From contig ARYC01000554.1 in NCBI GenBank assembly GCA_000711775.1, positions 1 through 64,000 on the forward strand: 64,000 nucleotides of DNA, written 5' to 3'. Below, piece after piece: positions 12,039-25,609 of the stretch. The stretch is from Oxytricha trifallax. Taxonomy: Eukaryota > Ciliophora > Spirotrichea > Sporadotrichida > Oxytrichidae. Every line of letters begins with the position of its first letter. Positions within the stretch are counted from its first letter, which is position 1. Below the pieces are notes generated by a model. The model made no database searches. It saw nothing but the letters and a program-made list of their open reading frames with translations, and was not told the DNA's origin. Both the position numbers and the translations under genes were made by a program.

Positions 12039-13364
12039 TCATATTCTGTTTATCTTGATTACTTTTATCTATTCATAATTACAAGTTAGTATTAAATTTC
12101 TTCCAATCTATATGAACTGACCATCATAAAACGATGAGTAATTAATTTGAGCTATTCTGTCTTGCACTTAAAACCCTGGCTTTAAACAGTGATAAACAAG
12201 TGGTCTATTTTTGCCCACAGTTAAAAGTATAGGTATTTAATTATTTTTATATATCTATTTGTACAACTCAAATTTATCTTAACCGATAAAATTTGAATGA
12301 AATTCTAAGAATGAGTAGATAGATTTAAAATAACTAGAATTGGTTTCTACATTAACTGTTGAGAAATCATCATTGAAAATCTGAATTTACTTTATTACAA
12401 TTTCTCTATAATTTTCATTATTGATAAGTATAAAACATCCTGGTGTGCTTAAAACTCCAGATATACTTTTAGATTGGGGTAACATAGAGAATTCCTCTTA
12501 AATTTTGTTTATAAACGAGCCTGTTAATATATTCTTTTCTTTATCTAGAATAACTCTTTAAAAATAAAGAGTTTGAGTTTAATTGCAATATGAAACAACA
12601 ATGGTTGAGTATATATTCTGCCTTTATTAAGTTATCCAATCTTTGACTTCAATAAATTCATATGAACAAGTTGTATTTTAAAGGAGCTAAAGCCTGAGCT
12701 TTGGTAACTATTTTTTAATATCTCTGAGTTGTGATCGATAAATGGTTATCTAGCAATCTTAAGTAATCAAAGCGAAATAATTATGAAATAAATATCTCAA
12801 ACTTAAACATTCATGAAAACAAAATTTTGAATCAGTTTTTAATTTTATTTTCTTAACCAATTTATAGCGGTTTTATTCACTCTCCCTTCCATATATTAAC
12901 ATATTATCCTAAGAGAATATATTGACAAGAATTATCTAACCATTCTCTGGGTCTGTAATTGTCATTTAACTTTAGAATTAGTATCAAGTTATATATTAAT
13001 ATTTAATTTCATAACTTAGTTTAAATTGCACTTTTTCAATGTCAACATCGTAAACTCTTAGCGTCCAACTTTCATTAGTAAATGTAACTAATTACTGTTT
13101 AACTTCTCAATTTGAATTAACATATTTCACAAATTTAAATTAATTAGTTTTCTATAGATTTTTCAAAAATATATCTTTTTCATCATCCATGTAATCAAAT
13201 GGGTAAGATTAATTTTGAATTAAATTAAAATTTTAAGTTAAAAATTCTTGATATTATTTATTTATTTTGCAATAAAACTTTATTATTCCTGAAAAGGTAC
13301 TTTGAAACGATAAAATTTGGATTAATAAGCATCTTTGCTTAATTTTTCCAATTAGAGCTTACAT
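12039..13364 (-). pseudogene. Array copy 4: propeller-like protein, two in-frame TGAs
   Basis: 442 codons in one frame (13364 to stop at 12039). TGAs lie at codon 86 (13107-13109), where copy 3 has a TAA glutamine, and at codon 127 (12984-12986), where copy 3 has CGA. Both are single transitions. It is the closest relative of copy 3: shared start ATG TAA GC, GKIKQ, EVKQQLVT, YDVDIEKVQF, FALITQDC, LTGSFINKI, PGCFIL and FIQIGRNLIL. The conserved TGPEN is changed to TDPEN. Otherwise complete, so probably a young pseudogene. Confidence 0.8.
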
Positions 13365-13761
13365 TTATAATTTAATTATAATATCTAGTGATTTCTGTAA
13401 AATATTAAATTTAAATAAGTTAAATATTCAAAATGCATTTAAATATATAAATAATGTTATAAATTGATTAATTATTCAAAAAATAATCTCAAGTTTAATT
13501 TATTAAAAACTGTAAAATCTTTGATTTAATAATTATATTATTTTTTTAATTATATAAAAAAATTCTAAATAAAGCTTATATTACAATTGATTTTAATAAT
13601 ATAAAAATTAACTACTATCTTTATTAAATTTTAAATATAAATATCTATATTTTTTATTGAAAATTAAATCATAAATTGAAAACTTATAAAAAATGCTATA
13701 ACTCATTGAAATATATTTGTTTATTTTTTAATTAATTCTGGACAGAAATATTGTTACATTA

Positions 13762-15020
13762 TCATAGTCTTTTTAATTTTACTATTTTTAACGACCCATC
13801 GTGGTAGTTAAGTAGCAAATTTCTACCAATTTAAATGAAATTGCCAAAATAATTATTTGATTTCGAATATAGATCAATGCCTGTTAGTGATGGCACTAAA
13901 TTTTCTCGTTTTATGGTATAACAAATGGATTTACCATCTTCTCCTACTGCTAATAATATTGGCATTTTATTGCTAGTTTTATACATCAATTTGTGCAATT
14001 AAAGTCTATCTTACTCTTTAAAGTCTTAGTAAAATGTTTTTAATGAACGGAAATTTAAATCCTTTGAGAACTGAGTAATTTCCACATTATTATTAAATAA
14101 ATCATCATTGAATATTTGGAATTTCATAATATCATATTGTCTAAAAAATTATTCAAATTGGTGATATTCTTTTCTAAGTAAAAAGCAGCCAGGAAAGTCA
14201 AAAAATTCAATTAATCTTATAAATTAAGAAAAAGAGGTTTCTTATATTTTATTGATATATTAGGATGTTAGAGTGTTTTTTTCTTTATCTAGAATCACCC
14301 TATAAAAATAAAGAATTTTTTAATCGCAATAAGTAACAATTATAGTTGATCATAAATTCTGACACTCTTGAACTTTCCAATCTTTTATTTCAATAAATTC
14401 AAGATGGCAATATATTCATCTTAATTAACTAAAGCGAAATATTCGTGAAATAAATTACTCAGACTTAAACATCTAAAGTGACAATTTTTTAAGTTGTTAA
14501 ATTTTAAAACTTTTTTCTCAGCAAGTTTGAAGCGTTTATATTCATTCTCTCTCCCATATATTAGCATAATATCATCAGATAATATATTAACAAGAATAAT
14601 TTAATTATTTTCTGGGCCTGAAATTGTCATATAACTTAAAATGATTATGCTTTCAGGTTTATAATATCGCATGTAACTAAATTTCAATCACTTGTTTTTT
14701 AGATCAAGATCGTAAAAACTCAAAGACAAATCGTTTAATGTTACTAACTACTGTATAACTTCCCCATTTTATCAGATAGATTTTACAAATTAAAATTGAT
14801 CAATTTCAATTTTAGGATACACCAGAAATTAATCCTAATATATCAAATAATCAAATGGGAGGGATTAGTTTTAGATCTATTCAAAGTTCTGAATGGAAAA
14901 TTGTCTAAATTTAATATTAATTTAGCCAAAATATATTGAGGATGCTGCTAAAGTCTTTGAGTAAGAAATTATAAGACATGTTAAGTATTTCTATTTAATT
15001 TTTCCAAAATAAAATTACAT
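13762..15020 (-). pseudogene. Array copy 5: propeller-like protein with internal deletion and frameshift
   Basis: The family start (ATG TAA TTT, then FGKIKQKYL) is at 15020, and the family end (FIQIGRN ... KIVKLKRL then TGA) at 13762. The 1259-bp span is not a multiple of three. About 80 bases are missing near 14403-14420: the segment encoding the conserved IYQST-LRD strand and the following linker is gone, and the text jumps to the sequence before FIEIKDW. It is a pseudogene, placed 398 bp downstream of copy 4's start (the shortest spacer in the array). Confidence 0.75.
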
Positions 15021-17022
15021 AGTTAATTAATTAATTAATTAATTTTATTATATAATCTCTATTATTATAGTTTAATTAAATAATTTAAATGTTTAAAATG
15101 TTTAAATATTCATGAATATCTTCTAAATTCATTATACTTTTAAATAAAAATTTTTAAAAAAACAAATATACCTTTTAGAATTAAAAATTTGCAAATTTAA
15201 CAAATGAATATTTTATCAATCTAATAATTTTTATTAATTCTCAGAATATAAATAATATTGGTATTTATTGGATGATTTGCCATAAAATTTGCAGGCTTGC
15301 TATACACTAACTAAATTTATCTTTTAATTTTCAAAATTCTATGACTTAGAGATGATATTGACTATGATTAATTAAAATATACCATTAAAGGTCTTTACAA
15401 TATATCATTTGCAAATAAAGAAGTAATACCAAATTTTATTTACAATCTTAATTCATATAAAACTTTGAAGCATATAATCTGCTTAAATAGATGTAGGGGG
15501 AGTTTCTACCCAATTTCTTATATCAATACATAAGAATATGTATAACTTTTATCAATTTATAAAAATATTTGGAAAAAAAACTTAATTGTATAAAAATCTT
15601 GATATAGATTAAGGTATTTTATAAAATCATACTTTTACAAATAATTTTTCTAGTTCTAATATTTAATGAGACAAGGGATAAGTGTAAAGATTGAAACTTA
15701 AAAATTAAATACACTTGTGCAATTTAGAAAAGGGATATCAGTAAATGATTATTTTATTTCTAAATACTTTTTGGCAAATTAATTAAATTTCATTATTACG
15801 GCTGGAAACCCATTATATTGTATTTGTGCAAATTGATTTATTTAAGGTTGACTTTTTATCAATTTTATCAGAATTATTTGACATTAGTTTTTTTTATATA
15901 TTTATAACATGAAATTATTTTAATCTTTTATACTTTTACTTTTATTTCAATTAAAATACCTAGGTAAATTTAGTAATTTAAACTAATATAATTAATCCTA
16001 CTCCAATATAACAGAATTGATTTTAAGATTATCATATTTCAAAATTAGATATTTAGAAAATATATATTTAATCATTGTTAAATTTATTGATATTAAATAT
16101 AAATAATTATAATTTAGAGTATATTAATTAATTATTTTTTACTTCAGCATATTTATTATTAACTTTATTTATAATAAACATAACGAACTATTTATTTAAG
16201 TTAAATAATGGGAACTTTTACTCATATTTTTTTACCATTCCCTCATATTTTTGTTTATTTGTAAATAAATAAAGTAATGTATAAACTAAATGCATTTTTG
16301 TAAGAAATCATAAAAATATATAATTAGCATCATTATACTCTTAATGACACAATACCATTTTAAGGTTATCAGATAAACAAATATCTTCATTTGTTTACTA
16401 TAATTATTTCTACAAACTTAGGCTCAAATGATAAAAAAACTTTTTTGACTTATCGTTAAAAAAAGGTTAGAACATATGCAATAAAATTAATTTTGATCCT
16501 TAAATAAGTTATTTAAAAGATAAAATTTTTTAAAAAAACCAATTCTGACAAGTTTCTAAATTCATAAAATCTAAATATATTAATTATCAATATTATCATT
16601 AATAGATAAAATTTTTATAGAAATTATAGAAAACAAATAAAACTATTTTAATCTGAAAACTTTATAATAGTATTGCTTCATAATTTTATTAAGATGCTAT
16701 TTTAAATTATTTTGTGATCTTTACAAAAATTTATCAAGTTCATAGATTATTTATTAATATTTGCAATTAAATAAGTGTGAGGGTAATAAATAAAAAATAA
16801 GATGAGGGTATAAGACAGGTATGCCTTCATTGATTGTAATTTATCTCTAAATATTAACATGTTAGTAAGTGTTTTAAAGGACAAAAAGGATAAATTGATT
16901 TGAAAGAAATATTTGTTTTATATTTATAAATAAAATTATTTATTTAATTTAAAAATCAGCTTTAACTATAATTCTTAATAGATTAAATTTAAATATATAA
17001 GTTAAAAAGATTATATTAAATT
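15021..17022. other. A+T-rich spacer between copies 5 and 6
   Basis: Opens with a short ATTA/TTAA tandem run (about 15020-15045) and then holds no recognisable gene. A G-rich motif at about 15495 resembles the GGGAAGTTTCC repeats seen elsewhere. Nothing else is supported. Confidence 0.45.
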
Positions 17023-18405
17023 TCAGTTTCTCTTGACCTTTTTTACTTTGAGTATTTCATTATCACTAATTAGTATTATATTTCTCCCTATTTATACAAA
17101 AGGGAAGCCTCCATATACATATGTAAGATTTTCGTTCTTAAAATTTCTGCCTTTTTATTTTAATTTATCTCTCTTCATTGATGGATGATACAACAACATA
17201 TCTTTACTTTCTCCTATTGATAATAGCAAAGGTATTTAGCCATATTCTTAAGTTTTATACATTTATTTATACAATTCATGTTTATCAGAATCTTTAAAAC
17301 TTTAGTCAAAAAATTATGTTAAATACATTTCAAAAGGATATTTAGAGTTAACTATTTCACATTTATTATCTTATTTATCGTCATTGAATATTTGATACTG
17401 CTTTATGTCTTTATAATTTCCTTAACTATCATTTCTTTTATAGTGATCTATAATAAAACAACCAGGAATATTAAGAACTCCATATAAACTAGAATGCTCA
17501 ACTTATGGAGTTTCTTGAATTAATTTTATTAATTAACTTGATAAATTATTAAAGGTTTTGTTTAAAGTAACTCTATTAAAAAAGAGGGTATTTTTCTGCT
17601 TGCATAATGAAACGATTATTACTGTTTATATATTGCTATTTTGTTAATTATTCCAATCTTTAACTTCTGTAAAACTAAAAGTGATAAATTATTCTATTTA
17701 TAACTGGACAGGGAGATTAATAACTAATTTTTTAAATTATTTCTTAATGTCTCTTAAGATTGATTTATAGATAATTATTTCACAATTTTTATTGATTATA
17801 GCAAAATATTTATGAGAAAATTATTTTATACTCATAAAATCATCAATGTTAATTAGTCTTCTGTTACATTTGGCTTCAATTATTTTTACCAGATTAAACC
17901 TATTAGAGATAGTTTATCTCCCATAGACCAATATACAATCTATTTAAGTGTAAATTTTAACAAGAATTATTTATGAATTCTCTGGTCCAGTTATTTTCAT
18001 TTCACTTAATGGTATAGGTTTTATACTAATCAAACAATCATGAAAAACTGTATATTTCAGTTTAAACGTCAATTAATCTATATCTACATCGTATACACTT
18101 AAAATTTAATTTCCTGAATCAAATATGACTAGTTCCTAAGACACTAATTAGTCTTAACCAATATTCTTTACAAATGCAAATTCATGAACTCCTTCTATCA
18201 GATTTATTGGTAAGGTTTTCTTATAGACAAGATTGTCAAATGGGTAGGATTAATCTTGAATTAAGTTGTAATTTTAAATGAAAGTTTGTCTGAATTATTT
18301 ACTAATATTGCAGTAATATATAGATGATTGTGCAAGAGTTTTTGAGTAGGATATTATCTAAAATATCAAATATTTATGTTTTATTTTGCCTAATTACATT
18401 TACAT
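17023..18405 (-). CDS. Array copy 6: intact propeller-like protein, 460 aa
   Basis: 461 codons (18405 to TGA at 17023), all checked, with no internal TGA. The first ATG is used (MQMQLGKIKHKYLIF); a second Met follows two codons later and either could initiate. Motifs: QSYPFDNLVYKK, EFAFVKNI, QELVIFDSG, LSVYDVDIDQLTFKL, MKITGPENSQIILVKI, LVYGRQ, KYFAIINKNC, LRDIKKQF, EVKDWNN, IVSLCKQKNTLFNRVTLNK, IPGCFII, IKQYQIFND, ELYKQMYK, SIGESKDMLLYHPSM, GFPFVQIGRN, ILKVKK. It belongs to the subfamily of copies 1, 2 and 9 by its C-terminal GxPF-QIGRN motif. A transposon-like element begins 268 bp upstream of its start. Confidence 0.85.
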
Positions 18406-18672
18406 TGTATTTTAATTAAATTTAAAATCTTTGCAATTCATATTGTATATTATTTTAATTTAATGAATCAAATGTTCAAATATAAGATTTATTTAATAAA
18501 AATTATTAATAATATTTTGAAATTTTATTTTCTTCTTAATTTATACCCATTAAATTATTAACTATATGAATAAAAAAAATCATTTTATTTTATAAATACA
18601 ATTAAAATGAAGTCTCAATTATATCTTATATAAACTAAAATTATATATCAATAACTTAATAATTATATTTAT

Positions 18673-20465
18673 GAGTATTGACGTCCATTCCTCACCGGTG
18701 GCATCCATTCCTTACTGTGACGTCCATTCCTCACCATTATAATATTTCTTAAAAATATTGATATCCCTCCATAAGAATAAATACATTTAAATATATTATT
18801 TATCAGAATAAACTTTCAACTTCGAAATTCTTTTTACACAACAATATTAGAATATTTTAAATATGCTATTTCATGCCAGAATATAACGAATTTTGCCAAT
18901 TAGATAGTTTATTAAATAAAATAAACTCCTTTCATTATTCTAAATTTTTTTTTCATTTTATTATTTTTTTTTTACATTTGCTTATTTTATTTCACCAAAT
19001 ATTTTAAACAATAATCAATAACTTTGTTATGTTAATAATAATAGTTTAAATATTCTAAAAAAATTAAGATTTATTACAACCCTCTACTTTTTGTGACTTT
19101 AATAAAATCTTTGGGAAAACAATCTTTCCTGTTTAGAAGTTTGCTGACTCATTTCTAATAAAATATGTAATATTTACCATTTAATCTTAAACACCTTATA
19201 TGAAAAAATTTTACTCTCTTAAACATTTTTACACACATATTTAGATAAATTTCAATAAAAACATAAAAACTAAATATAAAATTACAAAGTTTCAAATGAT
19301 AAATGAGATAACTAAAAGTTATAAACAATTAAACGTGTATTTTTCGAAAATTGCTAGATAAAGGAGGAGTAGTGTTTAATAAGTTTCTTCTTTAAATATT
19401 GGCAAATGAAATATTATTAAATGTTTGGTGCAGGGGTTTTGGGGATTCCTCCCCCTCAAATCTTTGTGGTTATATAAAAGTGCAAGTGAGGTTTTTTTAA
19501 AGTTTTCCTTCAATTTATTCGTAAAAAGTGACCCATAGAAGAAAATTATATTAATTTCATAATGATTCATGTGTATATTTTAAATGTAACTCAAGGTATT
19601 TAATTTCAATTTTTATTTATAAAAGGCAATACATTTTTTTAGCCTAGACTTTCATTTTAAGTTAATAATAATTGAAAAGATTCAAGTTATATAATCAATT
19701 ATAATTTTATTATTTATCATTATTGTGCAAACATAAATTGCCAGGAATTTCAACATCAAGTTCTAAGTACAGCGCTACCAATTTGAAGGCAGTTAGAATT
19801 TTTCTGATACATGTTAGTTAAAAAAATTGGGGTCTCATTTTTTTGTTGTTGGTCAAGAACCGGAAGTCATAACTGTATGGATAGTTGCATATGCAAAAGT
19901 TATAATTTTTCTCAAATTCTTCAAAGTATTTCTCAATGTAATTTAACCTAAACTGATGTCTGAAATTCATATTTATGGATATAACGTAAGCCATTTTTTA
20001 GACATATTAAATCAAATTTTATCTTAAAATTAATATTGAATTCTAATATTAGAATAATAATTGACATAATTTGATGCATACTAGACTCTAGGATTATATA
20101 GATTTAAGTAAAGGTATTCATAAAAAAATTAAAATTTATTTTATATTCATATTTAATGAGGCTCAGGCCTATTAAAATCATTAATAGTACAAGCCCAAAA
20201 AATACTTAACAACAATAAGACTAAAATGTTAAATTTATGTTTTACGAAATTTTTCGCCTTGAAGACTATTCTAGAAAAAAAATATGATTGCTGCTTATCA
20301 GTTTTTTTAATGCTTTGGGGTAGTTACATAAAATTATGTTTGAATATATCAATATTATGAATAATAGAGTGTGTGGGGAAATTTTAAAGAAATATTATAA
20401 TGGTGAGGAATAGAAGTCACCAGTGAGGAATAGAAGTCACCGGTGAGGAATGGACGCCAATGCCC
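18673..20465. mobile_element. Inverted-repeat DNA transposon with 8-bp target duplication
   Basis: The left end begins GAGTATTGACGTCCATTCC; the right end, reverse-complemented, begins GGGCATTGGCGTCCATTCC. Both flanks carry ATATTTAT (18665-18672 and 20466-20473), a perfect 8-bp target duplication. Each terminus repeats a block around CCATTCCTCACC two to three times. GGG-type ends with an 8-bp duplication fit Merlin-type elements (inference). The interior (1.8 kb) shows no convincing transposase. A minus-strand stretch at about 20150-20300 reads weakly like the helical part of a Merlin transposase, but I could not extend it. Probably non-autonomous or badly decayed. Confidence 0.7.
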
Positions 20466-20473
20466 ATATTTAT

Positions 20474-21432
20474 TTTAAAATGATACTTATTTTTACTTAT
20501 TATTTAAATACAGTTAAAGTAACATATGCAATTTAGATAACCATAAATTTTAGTCAAATTTGTGATATTTTTTTTAATGAAATTTGGATTAATAGTAAAA
20601 ATGCTTGCTAATAAAAAATGTTTTTGCAAAAAGTTTGCTTTGTATTTAATCATAAATATTGTTTAAATTAAAGTAATAAAAATACACTATAAAATCAATC
20701 AATTTATTAATCATATTGACAATCTGAAGGAAAAGTAATTTTTCAGTAAATTTAGCAATTTATCTTTGGAGAGATGGTCATGTAAAGAAGCTTTAAATCG
20801 ATATCAAAGCTCGCTAATCTTTATTTAAGTGCAAAACATTTTAAAGTCTTAAAGTGAACTTTTAATTTTTCCTTGCTGAATTATCAAGTATTATATTTAA
20901 AGTTTTCACAGCAAGAAGTGACGCATAACAAAAAAGGCACTCTTGCATTGGATCCTTGCTATCGCTGAATATTTAAACAGTGGATTTACTTAGACTATAT
21001 TAATACTCGTACTATATCTAAGCTAATACAGTGAATAAAACTATCAGTATACCCTAAATATAGATACTTTCTATTTTTATTATGACTAATATCACAACAA
21101 ACCAAAATAAGATCATAACTTAAACATCTAAATATGGAATTATGGGTTTTTGTGATCTTTTTCTTTTAGAAAGTAAACTGCCACTCTTTGAATTATTTAC
21201 TTTGGAAATTAGATATATTCATACAATAAATATTTATTGAAATTTTATTCGTATAATAAATATTTTTAAAATACTTTTTTATTATGAATTTGTATTTACA
21301 TAAAGCTACATCTCCTTAACACTATAGATATATAAGTATAATAAAAAATTATTAAGAATTACAAATTTAAAATTAAGGATAATTTGGATTTATCTTTTCA
21401 ATAAGTAAATAATCTACTAATCTTTTTTAGTT
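20474..21432. other. A+T-rich spacer downstream of copy 7
   Basis: No gene recognised. 20700-21180 is slightly less A+T-rich (for example the stretch around 20940-21000), but no frame there resembles a known protein. Confidence 0.4.
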
Positions 21433-22757
21433 TCATAGTCTCTTAACCTTTATAATTTTTAGCAAGCCTTCATTACAATTTATAAGTAAATTTCTACCTA
21501 TCTGAACAAAATCCGCATTATAACTAATTTTTTAATGAATTTGAACTATTTTTGTATGCTTAAGGACTTAATACCCTGGCTTTGATTGGTGATATACAAT
21601 TAAATCATTCATCGATATGGTTAAAAATGTTAGTATTTAATCATACTTTTAACATTTATACATTTACAAGTATAACTAAGATATATCTTTTCTTGAAATC
21701 TTATTAAATACTCCAAATTAGTGAATAATGTTGGAATAATTAGAGCTGTCTTCTACTATTTTAGCATCAGAGAAATCGTCACGTAATATCTAATATTGCA
21801 TAATAGAGTTGCATTGTTAATTGCATTATTGCAAATTATAAAGCATCCTGGCTTGCATAAAATTCCAAACAACCTCATTTATGAAGAGTAAGAATATTCT
21901 TAAATTTAATTTACAAATTAAATTGTTATGACATTTTTTTCTATATCAAGATTCACTCTATAAAAGTATAGAGTATGATTATGTAAACTATTAGAAAGTA
22001 ATATGGTTGATTGGATATTTTGGCTTTCTTGAGTATTCTAATTTTTTATTTAAATGAATTAAAATGAAAGACTTGGCAGCTATTATGATTTATAAATAAG
22101 CTTTAATTATTATTTCTTTAATTCCCTAATTTTAGAAGGATAAATGCTTATTTTAAATCAAAGGATATCAAGGCAAAGTAATTATGAGATAAATTTCGAA
22201 GACTTAAACATCCAAAATTATTATTCACTCAAGTACTATAATCAAATTTAATTTTCTTAACGAATTTATAGCGTTTAAATTCACTCTTTCTCCCATTTAC
22301 TTGCATAATATTTTTAGAAAACATATCAATAAGAATTATTTAAGCATTATCTGGACCAGTTATAGTCATTTAACTAGAAGATTTTGATCTAGCTATGTAT
22401 TAATATTTTATTTCGTAACTTAATATAAGTTGCATATTTACCAAGTCCATGTCGTAAAAACTTAAAGTGCAACTATTCCAGTCAAATGTAACTAATTACT
22501 GTGAAATTTCTTAATTTGGTTTAATATATTTTACAAATTAAAAGTGACCAATATTAATATTGTCCACTGGAATTTCTTTTTTATAAACCAAATAATCAAA
22601 AGGGTAGGATTAGTTTTAGATTTGATTAAAATTTTGAATATAAAACTATTGTTAATATTGCAAAAATAGTTGGATGCTGCTTCAATTGTATTTGAGCAAG
22701 ATATATTTTAACATATCAAGTATTTTGGTTTAATTTTTCCTACTTATAAGTTTACAT
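21433..22757 (-). pseudogene. Array copy 7: propeller-like protein, frameshifted near the N-terminus
   Basis: The family ATG at 22757 is one base out of frame with GKIKPKYLIC, which follows 17 bases later. A second disruption near 22640 removes part of the NKQF-R segment and changes frame before the YPFDYL region. The remaining motifs are recognisable: the ITGP region (reverse of about 22350), FALIS-like strand, IYR-like strand, and FVQIGRNLLI before TGA (21433). The span (1325 bp) is not a multiple of three. It is most similar to copy 8 around the start (SCSNT, AASNYF). Pseudogene. Confidence 0.7.
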
Positions 22758-23477
22758 TGATAAATTTATTATTATAATATGCAATTCTTTTTAATATATC
22801 TTATCTTAGTAAATTAAACATTCAAATTGTTTTAAATATTTATGAAATATTATAATGTATTTATAATTTTTAATTATAAACTCTAGAAACTTAATATGAC
22901 TAAAATCCAATATCTTATTTGTCATTGAAATAATGTTTGCTTCTTAGTATAAAGTTGCTATATAAATTCTATTTAATTCATTATTAATTTGTGTCCAGAT
23001 AATAATTATAAAAAAATACAGGTAAATATTTAAAATTATAAATAAAAGTTATATTAGAATTACTAAATCCGCTTATCAAGTGTTTTATCATAGATGTATA
23101 AATAAGCATTATATCATTGAATTAATTTGAATTACTTAAATTAAAAAATTGGGATATAATATTAACTTGTAATATACAATATAAATACTGATTTCGAGTA
23201 ATTATTAATTAAGATCACCAATTAAAGAATTTGGTATTACATTTGAATTATAAATAAAAATAATTAAAAAGATTTATAGTTACTATAGGTTTATTTAATT
23301 TAAAAAGCTTGATAAAGAAAATGCATCTAACATTTTATATGTAAACTTATATTATTGAATAGCTTCAAATAAAGATTCATGAAATAAAACTTTATCTATA
23401 TTAATATAAACAAAAAAGATACTTAGATATTAGTTTCTTGGTGTATATAAATAATAATTGGTGAGATTTAATTTTTA
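22758..23477. other. A+T-rich spacer between copies 7 and 8
   Basis: Nothing recognised. Confidence 0.4.
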
Positions 23478-24833
23478 TCATAATCTCCTGATCTTTATTA
23501 TTTTTAGCAAACCTCCTCTTTATGTAAGCAATTAATTTCGGCCAATTTAAATGAAATCTCCAAAAAAATAGTGTTCGTCGAATTAAAATTTTGCATTTCT
23601 TGAATATGATTACAATTAGCTGTCTTTCTTTGATGTGTGGTAGACTATAAGATCCTGCTCTCCCATTGTTAACAAAATAGGCATCTAGTTATTTAACTTA
23701 TTTTAATACATTTAATTGTGAAGCTAAAATCTATCTTAAGTTTTAAAATCTTAATCAAATTCTTTAAATGAGAAAATAACATTTTAAAAAATGGAGTGAA
23801 ATACTTCTACTTTGCTGTTCGAGAAATCGTCTTTAAATATATGGTATCGCTTAAAATTTTATTTATCATAAGAATATTAACACATATTAGAGCTAAGTAT
23901 AAATGATCCTGGAATAGTCAAAATTCCAAACAATTTAGATGTAGAACTGTGAGTATTTTCTTAAATCTATTTTATAAACTATGCTGTTAAAGTACTATTC
24001 TCTTTATCTAGCGTCACTCTATAAAAGTAGAGTGTAGAAGTTTAATAAAAATATGAAACAATTATAGTTGATTATGTATTAGCTATATCTTGAGCTATCC
24101 AATCTTTAACTTCAATAAATTAAAATGAGCAATATCATCTAAATACAAGTTGAATTTCCAGATTTGGTGTTTTTTTTATTATATCAATTATTGAAGATTT
24201 AAAAATAAGAATCCTCGACTCTTTGCAATTCATAGCAAAGTAATAATGAGATAATTGATTCAAACTGAAGCATGTAATATGATTAGTAACTATGTTGTCA
24301 AATTCAAAACTTAATTTACGAAAAAGTTAAAAACGTTAAGATTCATTCTATCTCCCATATATAAGCATAAAACCTTAAGAATATAAATTTATAATAATTA
24401 GCTGATTATTTTCTGGACCTGTTATTGTCATTTCTTTTGAATCATACTATAAAAATGTACAAGTAATATGTTCTAACTAATAAATTAATTCAAATTTGAG
24501 ATTTTCTAAGTCAAAATCGTAAAAATTTAAAGTGGAAGATTTATTTTAAAATGTTACTAATTACTGTTAAACTTATTAGTCAGGTTTGATAAATCTTACA
24601 AAATTATATTGAAAAATGTCATTCATATTTTTAACTGGTATTTCTTTTTCATAGACCAAATAATCAAAGGGGTAGGATTAGTTTTGGATTTGATTGAAAT
24701 TTGGAATTAAAAATTATCTAAATTTCACACTAATATTCCAAAAATAGTTGGATGCTGCTGCAAATGTATTTGAGTAAGATATAATTTAACATATCAATTA
24801 TTTTTATTTTATTTTTCCTAATTGAATTTACAT
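23478..24833 (-). pseudogene. Array copy 8: propeller-like protein, one in-frame TGA
   Basis: 452 codons from ATG (24833) to TGA (23478) in one frame, with a single internal TGA at codon 233 (24135-24137) in a poorly conserved linker before FIEVKDW. N-terminus MQIQLGKIK; then QSYPFDYLVYEKE, FVRFIK, QQLVTF, NFYDFDLENLKFEL, EMTITGPENNQLIIINL, IYGRQ, YFAMNCKESRILIFKSS, TLYFYRVTLDK, IPGSFIL, YHIFKDDF, MPILLTMGEQDLIVYH, GDFIQIGRNQLLT, LLKIIKIRRL. The usual PGCF cysteine is Ser. With only one lesion the copy could be expressed as two fragments, but it is most simply a recent pseudogene. Confidence 0.78.
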
Positions 24834-25609
24834 TTACTTAATTATATTATTTATAATTTATTTATGCATTCTATTTAATAAAATTATTATCGATAAATTA
24901 AATATTTAAGTTATAGATTTAATATATATTTCAATGAAATTATTTATATAATGGCTAAATGAAACTTTCATAATATATCATAACTTAATCAAATAATTTT
25001 TATTTTAAAGAACTAAATTGATATACATAGTTTTAGATATATTTTTAATGAAAATGTAATTGCAAAGCATTAAATAAAATTGAATTAATAAATTCATTAA
25101 AATTAAGGAATAGATGCTGTCTAATATAAATTGGAATTTTATTTAAGGATTAATTATAAAATTAACAAAAATTATTAGAATAAGAACAATCAATGTTTAA
25201 AAAAATAAGAAGTATTTATTATAATATATACACTAAAATATCAAATGAATATCAGGTAATATTAAATCTTTAAAGATATTTCTTGTTGTTAAAATAATAT
25301 TATAAGGAAAAAAGTATTTTAGAAAAATTAAAACTTTAGCTAGGAATCTCTTTAAAATCATAAATCTGGCCAGATAATTTCATCCCCCCCAAAAATAAAA
25401 TCTTATAAATTTAAATATTGATATAATTCAATAAATTACTATAATATACAAAATGATTATAAATTAAACTAAAATAAGAAATTTCGTTTTATTCTTTATA
25501 AAATGGAAAAAATTAAACTTATTAAAATATTATTAATTTAATTATTCTAATCAATGGAACTAGCCTTCGTTCATTAAAATTCGAACTATTGAAAAGATTA
25601 GTTGAAATT
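24834..25609. other. A+T-rich spacer between copies 8 and 9
   Basis: Nothing recognised apart from an isolated C-run at about 25382-25390. Confidence 0.4.

Noticed and set aside
19376-19570. 64-residue minus-strand open frame inside the 18673 element
   Set aside because: Low-complexity, no transposase motif, and not extended when TAA/TAG are read as Gln in a meaningful way.
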